NCBI GenBank assembly: GCA_036675565.1
Contig: JAKFER010000037.1
Location: 1-19,304, forward strand
Reading direction: 5' to 3'
Length of the DNA: 19,304 nucleotides
DNA from: JACCYQ01 sp036675565
Lineage (GTDB): Bacteria > Bacteroidota > Bacteroidia > Chitinophagales > Chitinophagaceae
In this document: positions 7,232-15,666 of the stretch, in pieces
How the letters are laid out: every line of letters starts with the position of its first letter
Position numbering within the stretch: position 1 is the first letter of the stretch
Position numbers and translations under genes: made by a program
The notes under the pieces: model-generated
The model's input: only the letters and a program-made list of their open reading frames with translations
Told to the model about the DNA's origin: nothing
Databases searched by the model: none

Positions 7232-9145
7232 TCATGTTGACAGTTTTATGTAATACATTTTGCCTTCTGCAAAATCAATTTCTTCTTTTCTTTTAGGCAA
7301 AAAAGTGCGGTTTCCATTACCGTCGTCAAATGCGATCTGCAATGCTATTACTTTTGATCTACGGGAAAGAATATCCGTTAATGGAAAAACAAGTTCCATT
7401 ATATTGTTGCTATCTCTGTGGGATGGGAGTAAATCATCAACACGGTATATTCCTTTACTCATCGCAAAAAATTTGTAATAGTAACCTTGGGGGTAGACAT
7501 ATGTATAATTCAAATCTAAATCACCATCAACCTTGTTATCGTTGTTTTTATTGAAATATATTTTATGAGAAAAGTTTTTAGGGACATAAAGAATTAAAGT
7601 ACTGTCTGTGAGTATATAATTGACAAAATAAGTTTTATGCCCGGATAAACTTTCAGTTTTAGCACGCAAGTATTTGGTGTTAAGGTCAGCTCTATCCATT
7701 CCATCTTTTATTTTTTTATTGATTTTGTTATTTTGGATTACAAGATTACTGGGACTTCCCCATCTCCATTCACCTTCGTATCTTTCGCCACTTGCATAGA
7801 CCATTGTTCCTTTTCCATGCATCGTATCCTTACTCCATTCTCCGGAGTAACTATTTCCATTTTTCCATATATATGTTCCCTCGTATTTTCTATCGGATCG
7901 CCATTCGCCATCATATTTATCGCCATTGGCGTACTGCATAATTCCCTTACCCTCTCTTGCATATTTCCAACTGCCATTATACTTATCACCATTATCCCAA
8001 ATGTATTCGCCCGTCCCGTGTCGTTCTCCAAATCTCCATTGCCCCACGTATTTACTTTTCCCGGCAGTGAAAATTCCATAACCATGTTCCTTACCGTATT
8101 TCCACTCTCCATCATAAACAGCACCCGAACTTGCCGTGAAAATTCCTTTCCCATCCTCCATTCCGTCCTTCCATTCACCTTCATACTTCCCGCCATTTCT
8201 CAGCCTAATGCCTTTGCCGTGAAACTTAAAGTCCTTCCACTCTCCATCATAAGTCCATTCTCCAGACGATGTATATTTTACACTACCATTACCTTCTATA
8301 CGTCCGTCCACGAAGTTGCCTTCATAATAAATTCCAACGTCCTTTAGTGTTCCTTTACCCTGAATTTTACCCTCCACCCATTCTCCTTTATAGATTACTC
8401 CTTTTCTATTCGGTGTTAAATCACCACTTATTTTAACTGCTTCCATACTCTTGAATTCTCCCTTTCCATGCATTTTGTCATTTTCCCATTCTCCCGTGTA
8501 GTAAGATCCATCCTTAAATACAAACTTACCTATACCTTCACGCCTTTTATTCACACCAATATAAGATCCGGTATATGTGCCATCCGGAAAGGCAACCATA
8601 CCACTCTGTAATTGATGATACATGGCAGAATTCTTCGACAAAAGTTTTATTATCCCATTTAATGCATTTATTAATCGGGTCTTTTGTGTGGTATTGCCGG
8701 TTAGGTAATAAAAATTTAAGTGGCTAATAGCAGTTGTCTTAATGAGTTTCCCTTTTTCAATAACTTTTGTTACCACTGACTTATCTGGAAAGGAGACCTC
8801 GATTACTTGTACAGCGGATCCGGGATTTACAGGTTTAGCAGTTACTCCTTTTGCAACGGACAAATCTATACCTTCTGAAACGTAGAGCATTTCACTAACT
8901 GATGCCATGTATTCAGCTTTATATCCTAAGCCTGAACTAAATAATACATCGAAGTTTTCTTTTGAAAAATAGAGCTGATAGGTTTGCTTGTCTTTAGGGT
9001 TAACAAAGGTTTTACTATCAAGGGCAAATTGAATGGCATTAATTTCCATGCAATAACCTTTAAGTTCTGTTGATGTTATACTCTGTGAAAATACAGGTAA
9101 GCAACAAGAGATACTAAACAAAAACGATAGATATATAGTTTTCAT
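7232..9145 (-). CDS. Large secreted MORN-repeat protein
   Basis: The 637-residue product starts with a signal peptide (MKTIYLSFLFSISCCLPVFSQ, residues 1-21). Residues about 22-185 are a domain I do not recognise. From about 188 to 463 there are roughly a dozen MORN repeats of the form YxGeWkdGkxhGkG, for example YTGEWENDKMHGKG (216), YDGEWKDFKFHGKG (299), YEGEWKDGMEDGKG (321), YDGEWKYGKEHGYG (344), YVGQWRFGERHGTG (366) and YSGEWSKDTMHGKG (433). Residues about 470-637 form a beta-rich C-terminal domain without an obvious family match. MORN repeats build beta-hairpin sheets that act as scaffolds or bind lipid and protein; the specific role here is unknown. It is followed on the same strand by the coiled-coil exported protein. 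The repeated codons create long spurious open frames on the opposite strand. Confidence 0.9.
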   Translation of the reverse strand: MKTIYLSFLFSISCCLPVFSQSITSTELKGYCMEINAIQFALDSKTFVNPKDKQTYQLYFSKENFDVLFSSGLGYKAEYMASVSEMLYVSEGIDLSVAKGVTAKPVNPGSAVQVIEVSFPDKSVVTKVIEKGKLIKTTAISHLNFYYLTGNTTQKTRLINALNGIIKLLSKNSAMYHQLQSGMVAFPDGTYTGSYIGVNKRREGIGKFVFKDGSYYTGEWENDKMHGKGEFKSMEAVKISGDLTPNRKGVIYKGEWVEGKIQGKGTLKDVGIYYEGNFVDGRIEGNGSVKYTSSGEWTYDGEWKDFKFHGKGIRLRNGGKYEGEWKDGMEDGKGIFTASSGAVYDGEWKYGKEHGYGIFTAGKSKYVGQWRFGERHGTGEYIWDNGDKYNGSWKYAREGKGIMQYANGDKYDGEWRSDRKYEGTYIWKNGNSYSGEWSKDTMHGKGTMVYASGERYEGEWRWGSPSNLVIQNNKINKKIKDGMDRADLNTKYLRAKTESLSGHKTYFVNYILTDSTLILYVPKNFSHKIYFNKNNDNKVDGDLDLNYTYVYPQGYYYKFFAMSKGIYRVDDLLPSHRDSNNIMELVFPLTDILSRRSKVIALQIAFDDGNGNRTFLPKRKEEIDFAEGKMYYIKLST

Positions 9146-9352
9146 AATCAGGTGGCAAATATTAATTTTTTATATAACTTCCTTACTTTATCCAATACTG
9201 TTTACACCCTTTGTTGGTAATTATTTCCACAAACCAAAAGGTGATCCATACCAGCCGATTTACACTCACACAAATGGTGAGTAACAACCCCTGCTACGGC
9301 ACTGCTTCAATACCAACAACCAAATTTCCCAACGGAAAGAAATTCTTGCTTA

Positions 9353-9745
9353 TTAATCTACTATAATTTCAAAACCTGCATAGTAGGCATTTGTTGGATC
9401 AGGGAAAAAAGTTGGAGTACCCGAGCTTGATAAAAGTTGCCCATTCGCTTTTTTAATACTCAAATTCCATCTATCTGAGGTTGGATGAGTAGCAGTTATT
9501 TGAACCATGAACCCTCTTTTGACTCTTACTGTTTTTTTGAAAGTACCAATTGAGGTGATAGGCCAATCAACTTCTGTATTTGGAGCTGTTCCAATAACAG
9601 GATCGTATTCTCCTGTTTTTACAAAGTTAAACCCAATATCATTTGTCTGAATTTCATAAGTGATATCAACATATTCCCCAGTCTCTTTCTCTTTCTTACA
9701 GGAAATGAAATTCAATGCAAAAAACAAAATAAATATGTATTTCAT
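9353..9745 (-). CDS. Small lipoprotein of unknown function
   Basis: The 130-residue product begins MKYIFILFFALNFISCKKEK. A short hydrophobic signal ends in a lipobox-like LNFISC with Cys16 as the probable lipidated residue, followed by the Lys/Glu linker usual in Bacteroidota lipoproteins. The mature part (YVDITYEIQTNDIGFNFV ... WPITSIGTFKKTVRVKRGFM) has alternating beta-strand character. It includes DRWNLSIKKANGQ and ends in AYYAGFEIIVD. This resembles small immunoglobulin-like or MmpS-like sandwich folds, but that is only an impression. It stands alone: 207 bp separate it from the MORN gene downstream and 358 bp from the transporter gene upstream. It starts at the only ATG that yields the signal sequence. 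Confidence 0.78.
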   Translation of the reverse strand: MKYIFILFFALNFISCKKEKETGEYVDITYEIQTNDIGFNFVKTGEYDPVIGTAPNTEVDWPITSIGTFKKTVRVKRGFMVQITATHPTSDRWNLSIKKANGQLLSSSGTPTFFPDPTNAYYAGFEIIVD

Positions 9746-10103
9746 GGTTAATAGTTATGAAGACTGGGTTTTGTATTTTCTCTTTTGATTATAAAATAAA
9801 GTGGCAGCTGGCATTGCTGCTGAATAGCTGTACTTACTAATAGTAAAAGGATGATTACAAATCATTTTCGGGTTACGGTGTTATATACATTACTATTAAT
9901 GGGGAGTTTAAATAAGCAGTTTTGACATCTGAATCAAAACTAGGTGATATCATCATAACCCTATATACCCCCAAATGGGTATATTTCAATTATTATCACT
10001 CTTCATAAAACTTGAAATTTTAAAGAAGCTAATGAAACCTGGAAAATCTTAATTAATGATGCCAGCACTTGTATCAGCCTTGAACTAAAGGATATCAACT
10101 CAA
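9746..10103. other. 358-bp gene-free spacer with one inverted repeat
   Basis: No protein or RNA gene is visible. The only structure I see is ATATACCC at 9963-9970 and GGGTATAT at 9977-9984, an exact 8-bp inverted repeat around CCAAAT. No T-tract follows on either strand, so a protein-binding site is more likely than an intrinsic terminator. It lies 218 bp upstream of the lipoprotein start and 120 bp downstream of the transporter stop. Confidence 0.35.
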
Positions 10104-11669
10104 TTACTCTTTGTTCAAATAATTCCGCAGATCTGAAATGGTTTCAATGCCCAGTTCTTTTGCCTGTTGCCTTCTCATCATTAGCGCATAAGCATTATTG
10201 AATCCAATAGGCTGAAGCCAGGCAAGATTGTATTTATTTTGAAATGCTGTTTTTACAAACTGGTAGGTGGCTTCCTTATCGCCGATTACTTTTTGTAATT
10301 CTTGTTTGGATGGCTGCAATAATACAAGCAAGCCCGTTCCGGTGTATTCAGGATAAAAATCAATCTGGTCATTGGTCAGTGCATCAAAACATATTTTAGT
10401 TCCACCTAAGCCGGTTTTTGTTTCTACCTGCAGGTTTGTATATCCTTTAATCAGCATGCTATACATGCTGACCAAAATATATTGTTCGCCAAATATTTTT
10501 GAACCGATGCGTACCACACCGCCCTTTCCGTTTTGCGGTGGTTTGTACAAATTGTGTTGTTGCAAAAATTCCCTGGCCACCTGTTCAGGAAGTTGTTTTA
10601 AATAATCTACGCGGTAATTTAAATCAGTCATGATGCTGTCGTTGATCTTACCTGACAACATATTTAACACAGGTTCCAATTCAGGAAATTTTATTAATGA
10701 TTCCTGTCTTACCAATGGCGCTGCATAATAGGGTGGGAAGATCGTTTTATCATCCTGCAGGGTAACAAGGTCAAATGCTTTTAACCTGCCGTCCGTACTG
10801 TACCCGCTGATCACATCCAGTTTTCTTTCAAACACCGCTTTATACATTACTGCATCACTAATAACCACGGTGGGTATCTTTAAACCATAGATTTTTTTTA
10901 AGCCAAGATATCCATCTTCTCTCCCCATAAATTCAGGTGTAAAACCTGCCAGCATTTTTTTACCGGAAAAAGGAATGATATAAAAAGATGAAAATACCAG
11001 CAAAACGGCAGGCAAAATCAATGCTACTCTTCGCATTTTTCGCACCTGTAATTTTTGAACAATGGATAATGCGAAATCAAATAATATAGCAAGTACGGCA
11101 GCAGGAATGGCACCTGCCAGTATCATATTGGTATTGTTTAAAGCAATGCCCCCAAAAATAAATTCTCCCAAACCCCCAGCTGCAATATATGCTGCCAGTG
11201 TTGCCACACCCACATTGATCACCGTAGCTGTTCGGATTCCGGCAAGTATAACAGGCATGGCTAAGGGCAATTGAATTTTTAATAATACCTGTTTATGGGT
11301 CATGCCTATTCCAAATGCTGCATCAACCACTGCAGGATCCACTTCCTTAATGCCGGTATAAGTATTGCGGATGATGGGTAACAGCGCATAGAGAAAGAGT
11401 GCTGCAATGGCGGGTAAGGGACCAATACCCAGCAAGGGGATCATGAAACCCAATAAAGCAATAGAAGGAATGGTTTGCAAAATGCCGGCAAAACCCAATA
11501 CACCGGAAGCCAGCGATTTTCTCTTTGCGATCATGATCCCAAGCGGTAAACCAACCAGTACAGCGATCAGCAATGAAATAAAAGTGAGACCGGTATGTGT
11601 AAGCGTTTGCTCCCACAACTTGCCGGATTGCTGCATCATAAATTGCCAAAGGTTTTGCTGCTCTTCCAT
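10104..11669 (-). CDS. ABC importer permease fused to a circularly permuted OpuC/ProX-type substrate-binding domain
   Basis: The 521-residue product has a permease domain (about 1-210). It carries roughly five hydrophobic helices and the EAA-type loop at about 109-140 (EVDPAVVDAAFGIGM...QLPLAMPVI) that docks the ATPase. A further membrane helix (about 213-233) leads into a substrate-binding domain outside the membrane. Normal OpuCC/ProX/EgtU-type domains run IGSKxFTEQYIL ... GFNNxYAL ... ISDL, then F.PEF..R.DG ... YSTDGR ... PPYYAAPLVR ... EFL. Here FTPEFMGREDG (243-253) comes first and AREFLQQHNL (365-374) ends that half. After a short linker (YKPPQNGKGG) the usual beginning VRIGSKIFGEQYIL (386-399) follows, and the protein ends in ISDLRNYLNKE. 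Likely cage tyrosines Y290, Y314, Y442 and Y494 are kept, suggesting a quaternary-amine or betaine-type ligand. The ATG lies 2 bp after the ATPase stop, with AGGAAC just upstream. Confidence 0.9.
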   Translation of the reverse strand: MEEQQNLWQFMMQQSGKLWEQTLTHTGLTFISLLIAVLVGLPLGIMIAKRKSLASGVLGFAGILQTIPSIALLGFMIPLLGIGPLPAIAALFLYALLPIIRNTYTGIKEVDPAVVDAAFGIGMTHKQVLLKIQLPLAMPVILAGIRTATVINVGVATLAAYIAAGGLGEFIFGGIALNNTNMILAGAIPAAVLAILFDFALSIVQKLQVRKMRRVALILPAVLLVFSSFYIIPFSGKKMLAGFTPEFMGREDGYLGLKKIYGLKIPTVVISDAVMYKAVFERKLDVISGYSTDGRLKAFDLVTLQDDKTIFPPYYAAPLVRQESLIKFPELEPVLNMLSGKINDSIMTDLNYRVDYLKQLPEQVAREFLQQHNLYKPPQNGKGGVVRIGSKIFGEQYILVSMYSMLIKGYTNLQVETKTGLGGTKICFDALTNDQIDFYPEYTGTGLLVLLQPSKQELQKVIGDKEATYQFVKTAFQNKYNLAWLQPIGFNNAYALMMRRQQAKELGIETISDLRNYLNKE

Positions 11670-11671
11670 TT

Positions 11672-12622
11672 TTAGTTCCTTTGATTCATTGAATTCAAAG
11701 CGGATTCTATTACCGCAAAATTGATCTCCTTAATTTCTCCTGTTTCTTCATTTTCAATAACCAGGTTTTCATTTTTTTGGGTGATCAGTTCCATGGCTTC
11801 CCATAGATTATTATCCAGGGTTAATTGATTTCCGATTACTCCATTTGATACTGGTAATACATTCCAGGCATCTTTGATCAACACAGATTTTAATATTAAC
11901 TGCAATCGTTCCTGTTCCACAAACTGGCTGACAAATGCTGTAGCAGGTTTATATAAAAATGAAGCAGGTTCACCAATTTGTTCAATGGATCCATTTTTCA
12001 TCAGGCAAATGATATCGCCCAATTCAAAAGCTTCCTGCACATCATGTGTTACCAGCACGATCGTTTTTTTCTTTAATTCATCCAGTTGCTTTAATTCTTT
12101 TCTTATTTCAACCCGGGTAATGGGATCCAATGCACCAAACGGTTCATCCATCAAAAGTATATAAGGATTGGCCGCCAATGCTCTTGCCAGTCCTACCCTT
12201 TGCGCCTGTCCACCGCTTAATTCAGATGGGTATGCATTTGCTAATGAAACAGGTAATTGTAATTTTTCCATTAACACTTTTGTTCGCTCCCTTGTTTTTT
12301 CTTTCTCCCAGTGCAACAATTGGGGCACGATGCCAATATTTTCGCTGACTGTGTAATGTGGAAACAAGCCATGATGTTGCAATACATAACCCATATTTCT
12401 TCTTAGTTCAGTGATGGATTGAGACTGGATATTTTTACCATTAATTAAAACATCGCCCATATCCGGTTCAATTAAACGATTGAGCATGCGCAATGTGGTT
12501 GTTTTACCACAGCCACTGGTACCAAGCAACACAAGGGTTTCGCCTTCTTTTACTTCAAAAGAGATTTTATCAACGGCCTTAATTCCGTTAAATCTTTTAC
12601 TGATATTATTTGCAACGATCAT
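11672..12622 (-). CDS. ABC transporter ATPase, OpuCA/ProV-like (quaternary amine uptake class)
   Basis: The protein powers the importer whose fused permease and binding protein is encoded 2 bp downstream. All nucleotide-binding motifs are intact: Walker A GTSGCGKTT (about 34-42), Q-loop LQHHGLFPHYTVSENI, signature LSGGQAQRVGLARALA, Walker B ILLMDEPFGALD and H-loop VLVTHD. The paired Q-loop and FGALDPITR sequence are typical of the OpuA/OpuC/ProV branch. The ATG at 12622 gives 316 residues beginning MIVANNISKRFNG; an in-frame TTG at 12631 would add only three residues and is less likely. After the ATPase core about 75-80 residues remain, enough for one degenerate CBS-like segment rather than the two CBS domains of B. 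subtilis OpuCA. Osmotic or ionic-strength gating may therefore differ. Confidence 0.93.
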   Translation of the reverse strand: MIVANNISKRFNGIKAVDKISFEVKEGETLVLLGTSGCGKTTTLRMLNRLIEPDMGDVLINGKNIQSQSITELRRNMGYVLQHHGLFPHYTVSENIGIVPQLLHWEKEKTRERTKVLMEKLQLPVSLANAYPSELSGGQAQRVGLARALAANPYILLMDEPFGALDPITRVEIRKELKQLDELKKKTIVLVTHDVQEAFELGDIICLMKNGSIEQIGEPASFLYKPATAFVSQFVEQERLQLILKSVLIKDAWNVLPVSNGVIGNQLTLDNNLWEAMELITQKNENLVIENEETGEIKEINFAVIESALNSMNQRN

Positions 12623-12706
12623 AAGCGCCAAAGTTTAAACCAGGTGGCTTGTATTTTGCATAATCACCAAAAAAAATGTATCCGGATTTAAAGGTTATTC
12701 ATTTGA

Positions 12707-12734
12707 CATTGAATACAAAATATATTATTCAATG
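12707..12734. promoter_or_regulatory. Inverted repeat in the divergent spacer between transporter and kinase genes
   Basis: CATTGAAT at 12707-12714 and ATTCAATG at 12727-12734 are exact reverse complements around a 12-bp AT-rich spacer. The site sits in the 209-bp region between the ATPase start (12622, minus) and the kinase start (12832, plus). That places it where a regulator of either unit could bind. No partner protein can be named, and in AT-rich sequence some such repeats arise by chance. Confidence 0.3.
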
Positions 12735-12831
12735 GCTTGCTGTTTTATAAATTACTTAGAATGATTCTCAAAAATAAATCGTTCAATTTTTTATTTAGTA
12801 ATTTCAAAATTCTTAACAGATTAGCGTGCAG

Positions 12832-14907
12832 ATGAAATCAACAAAAAAAGATTCAGCCATTTCCTTTCTACAAGGTGGCGGTGAGATGGGTGAACTGATT
12901 CGTCATTTTGACTGGTCGCAAACGCCAATTGGTAATGCCGATACCTGGCCTCAGAATTTACGCACCGCTGTTAACATTCTGCTCAATTCCCAGTTCCCAA
13001 TGTTTGTCTGGTGGGGCCCTGAGCTGGTTACTATTTACAATGATGCTTACCATATAATTGCGGGAGATAAACATCCGAAAGCCCTGGGTGCACCAGGACC
13101 AAAAGTATGGTCTGAGATATGGGATGTTGTTGGCCCACTGGCCGGTAAGGTGATGCAGGAAGGCACTTCCACCTGGGCAGAAGATCAGCTGCTGATGATT
13201 AACAGGCATGGTTACGTGGAGGAAAGTTATTTCACATTTTCTTACAGCCCGGTATTTGATGATGCCGGCGCAGTATCTGGTGTTTTTTGTGCATGTACAG
13301 AAACCACAGAAAAGGTATTGGCAGCTAAAAGGATTAAAGAAAGCGAACAACGCTTCCGAACCATGGTGATGCAGGCACCCGTAGCCATCGCGGTATTTCG
13401 CGGACAAAATTTTGTTACAGAATTGGCCAACAATTTTTACCTGCCATTGGTGGGCCGAACCCGTGAGGAGTTTGTTGGCAAACCTTTGTTTGAATCATTA
13501 CCGGAAGCAAAAGAAACACTGGAGCCCCTTGCAAATGAACTGATGCGGACGGGAAAATCTTTTCCGGCCAGCGAATTTGAAATCCAGCTTAAGCGGAATG
13601 GTCAATTAGAAACCTGTTATTTTAATTCGGTATGGGAACCGCTGTTTCAAAATGATATTGTGGATGGTTTTATTGCTATTGCACACGAGATCACGGAACA
13701 GGTAGTTGCCAGGAAAAGATTAGAAGGCAGTGAAGCCGAATTACAGAAAAAAGTACAGGAACGCACGGCTGACCTGGAAAAGCAAAATAATTTACTGGAT
13801 AACATTCTTACTTATTCCAGTAACGGCATTTCTGTTTCTGAAATGATCCGGGATAAAAGTGGAAAAATTGTTGATGCCAGAACCATATTAGCTAATGATG
13901 CGGCCATTCAATTTACCGGTCTACCCAAAGATGTTTACCTGTCCAAAACAGCCATTGAAATCGATCCCAATTTGATTGGCTCTCCGTATTACCAGATGTG
14001 TGTAAATACATTACAGACAGGCGAACCATCGCTGACACAATACTATTTAGAATATACCAAAAGGTGGCTGGAACTTACTGTTTCAAAAATGGACGATGAC
14101 CATTTGATTCACATTTTTACAGATGTAACACCGATCAAAGAATCACAAATTCAATTAGAGAAATATGTTGAGGACCTGAAAAGATCCAATGCAAACCTGG
14201 AAGAATTTGCCTATGCCGCATCGCATGACCTGAAAGAACCTGTAAGAAAAATTCATTTTTTTGCAGACCGCTTGAAAAAAAGCCTGGACGGAAGGTTATC
14301 AGCAGAAGAGAGCCAGTATTTTGAACGGATGGAATTAGCTTCCACCCGGATGGGATCGCTGATTGATGATTTGTTGAATTATTCCCAATTATCCTTGCGG
14401 CCAAAATTATTTGAAGAAGTAAACCTTGACCAGATCATCAACCTGGTTTTAAACGACCTGGATTTGGAAGCTGAAATAAAAAAGGCAAACATTAACGTCG
14501 GAAAATTATTTACCATCCAGGGTCATCACCGGCAATTGCAACAGGCTTTTCAAAACCTGGTGGGCAATGCATTAAAATACACCAAACCCGGTGTTACACC
14601 GGAAGTCAATATCACAGGAAAAAAAATCAGCGGTAAGGACTCCGGGTTGCCATTATCAGCCAAAGAACAGCAATCGGATTATTTTGTTATTACCATCCAG
14701 GACAATGGAATTGGTTTTGAACAAAAAGATGCGGAAAGAATTTTTAATGTATTTACCAGGTTGCATGGCAATGCAGAATATAAAGGAACAGGAATCGGTT
14801 TATCCATAACCAGGAAGGTAATTGAAAATCACAATGGATATATTATGGCCGAAGGAAAGCCGGGTGAAGGTGCTACATTCAAAGTTTATTTACCGATACC
14901 GGAATAA
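12832..14907 (+). CDS. Soluble multi-PAS sensor histidine kinase
   Basis: The 691-residue product has no signal peptide or membrane helix, so it should be cytoplasmic. The N-terminal sensor (about 25-160: FDWSQTPIGNADTWPQNLR, FPMFVWWGPEL, YNDAY, KHPKALGAP, SEIWDVVGPL) is the PAS type common at the start of orphan Bacteroidota kinases. A second PAS lies at about 171-290, then a short coiled coil (about 298-322) and a third PAS at about 320-435. The HisKA domain has the phospho-acceptor His465 in YAASHDLKEPVRK. The HATPase domain shows the N-box NLVGNALKYTKP (about 575-586), G1 DNGIGFE (624-630) and G2 GTGIGLSI (652-659). No receiver domain or response regulator is adjacent, so its partner and signal are unknown. 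The ATG at 12832 is preferred to a GTG two codons upstream (12826). Confidence 0.92.
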   Translation: MKSTKKDSAISFLQGGGEMGELIRHFDWSQTPIGNADTWPQNLRTAVNILLNSQFPMFVWWGPELVTIYNDAYHIIAGDKHPKALGAPGPKVWSEIWDVVGPLAGKVMQEGTSTWAEDQLLMINRHGYVEESYFTFSYSPVFDDAGAVSGVFCACTETTEKVLAAKRIKESEQRFRTMVMQAPVAIAVFRGQNFVTELANNFYLPLVGRTREEFVGKPLFESLPEAKETLEPLANELMRTGKSFPASEFEIQLKRNGQLETCYFNSVWEPLFQNDIVDGFIAIAHEITEQVVARKRLEGSEAELQKKVQERTADLEKQNNLLDNILTYSSNGISVSEMIRDKSGKIVDARTILANDAAIQFTGLPKDVYLSKTAIEIDPNLIGSPYYQMCVNTLQTGEPSLTQYYLEYTKRWLELTVSKMDDDHLIHIFTDVTPIKESQIQLEKYVEDLKRSNANLEEFAYAASHDLKEPVRKIHFFADRLKKSLDGRLSAEESQYFERMELASTRMGSLIDDLLNYSQLSLRPKLFEEVNLDQIINLVLNDLDLEAEIKKANINVGKLFTIQGHHRQLQQAFQNLVGNALKYTKPGVTPEVNITGKKISGKDSGLPLSAKEQQSDYFVITIQDNGIGFEQKDAERIFNVFTRLHGNAEYKGTGIGLSITRKVIENHNGYIMAEGKPGEGATFKVYLPIPE

Positions 14908-14963
14908 ATTGATCTACTTACAAAATTACCCACGGTAATCGGTAGGCGAACTAATAATAATCT

Positions 14964-15638
14964 ATGCGATTACTAGCCATTATCACCATATCTATTTTAG
15001 TTTTTTCGCTGAAAGCACAAAGTCAAAATATTGAATCCAATTTTTGTGATAGTTCTATCCTGACCAAAGATGAATATGAGAAATGCATAGGTGATACTAT
15101 TTATAATACGGACGTCATAGCGAGAATTAATTATATCAGCTTTCTTAAAACTGAACTTCTGCCAAAATTCAGAATTGAACGTAAAACTTTTATTTTTTCT
15201 GACGCTGTAAATCGTGATGCAAAGATCCTTAAGAGCATTTACGACAGTACTTTAAATTTCAAGCTTCACCATAATAGTTCTAATGCAGACAGGCATCAGA
15301 AGTACCTGCAGCCAAAAGCTTATATCACAACATTATTGGCAATGGAAACTTTTAAGTTCTACCCCGATGTTTATGCTATTTTATTGAATAATATTCATTT
15401 GATTCTTAATCCTAAAACTGATTATAACCAGATGCTGCATGTTCAAAAACTTCATGATAAAATTTACGCATCATTGCCCACTCAGTTGATAGATAAGATT
15501 CAACATATTACTTCCGCCATGAAATCCGAAAGAAAATCCTTTACCAAAGATTATTCGTTTGACATATTTCAGGGTGCTGTGGACGAAGAAAAAAGAAAGC
15601 AGTATGATGTTATTAACTTCATATTGTGGACTCAATAA
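14964..15638 (+). CDS. Secreted protein of unknown function
   Basis: The 224-residue product begins with a signal peptide (MRLLAIITISILVFSLKAQS) and has no lipobox, so it is probably periplasmic or secreted. The mature part is mostly helical and hydrophilic, including the segments SSILTKDEYEKCIGDT and ARINYISFLKTELLPKFR. I see no catalytic motif and do not recognise a family. It follows the histidine kinase after 56 bp on the same strand and may be read through from it, but nothing shows a functional link. Downstream the sequence passes directly into a repeat island. Base composition is similar to the neighbouring secreted-protein genes. Confidence 0.75.
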   Translation: MRLLAIITISILVFSLKAQSQNIESNFCDSSILTKDEYEKCIGDTIYNTDVIARINYISFLKTELLPKFRIERKTFIFSDAVNRDAKILKSIYDSTLNFKLHHNSSNADRHQKYLQPKAYITTLLAMETFKFYPDVYAILLNNIHLILNPKTDYNQMLHVQKLHDKIYASLPTQLIDKIQHITSAMKSERKSFTKDYSFDIFQGAVDEEKRKQYDVINFILWTQ

Positions 15639-15666
15639 ATTTTTAAGTTGCCCGGCACACAACAAT

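Noticed and set aside
7733..8347. A 204-codon open frame antisense to the MORN gene, and a 152-codon frame shifted on the same strand
   Set aside because: Periodic MORN codons keep other frames open. The products are low in coding character, and the real frame has a signal peptide and clear YxGEW repeats.
9200..9352. Plus-strand open stretches before the lipoprotein gene end (for example one ending GKKFLLINLL)
   Set aside because: They are short, lack a convincing start and have no recognisable family; the 9-bp inverted match TTGTTGGTA / TACCAACAA there is too widely spaced to interpret.
9963..9984. Intrinsic terminator for the transporter operon
   Set aside because: The stem is AT-rich at its base and no run of T follows on the minus strand, so a terminator is not supported.
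12622..12631. Upstream TTG start for the ATPase gene
   Set aside because: It would add only three residues. The ATG at 12622 gives the usual short lead into the first strand of the ATPase fold.
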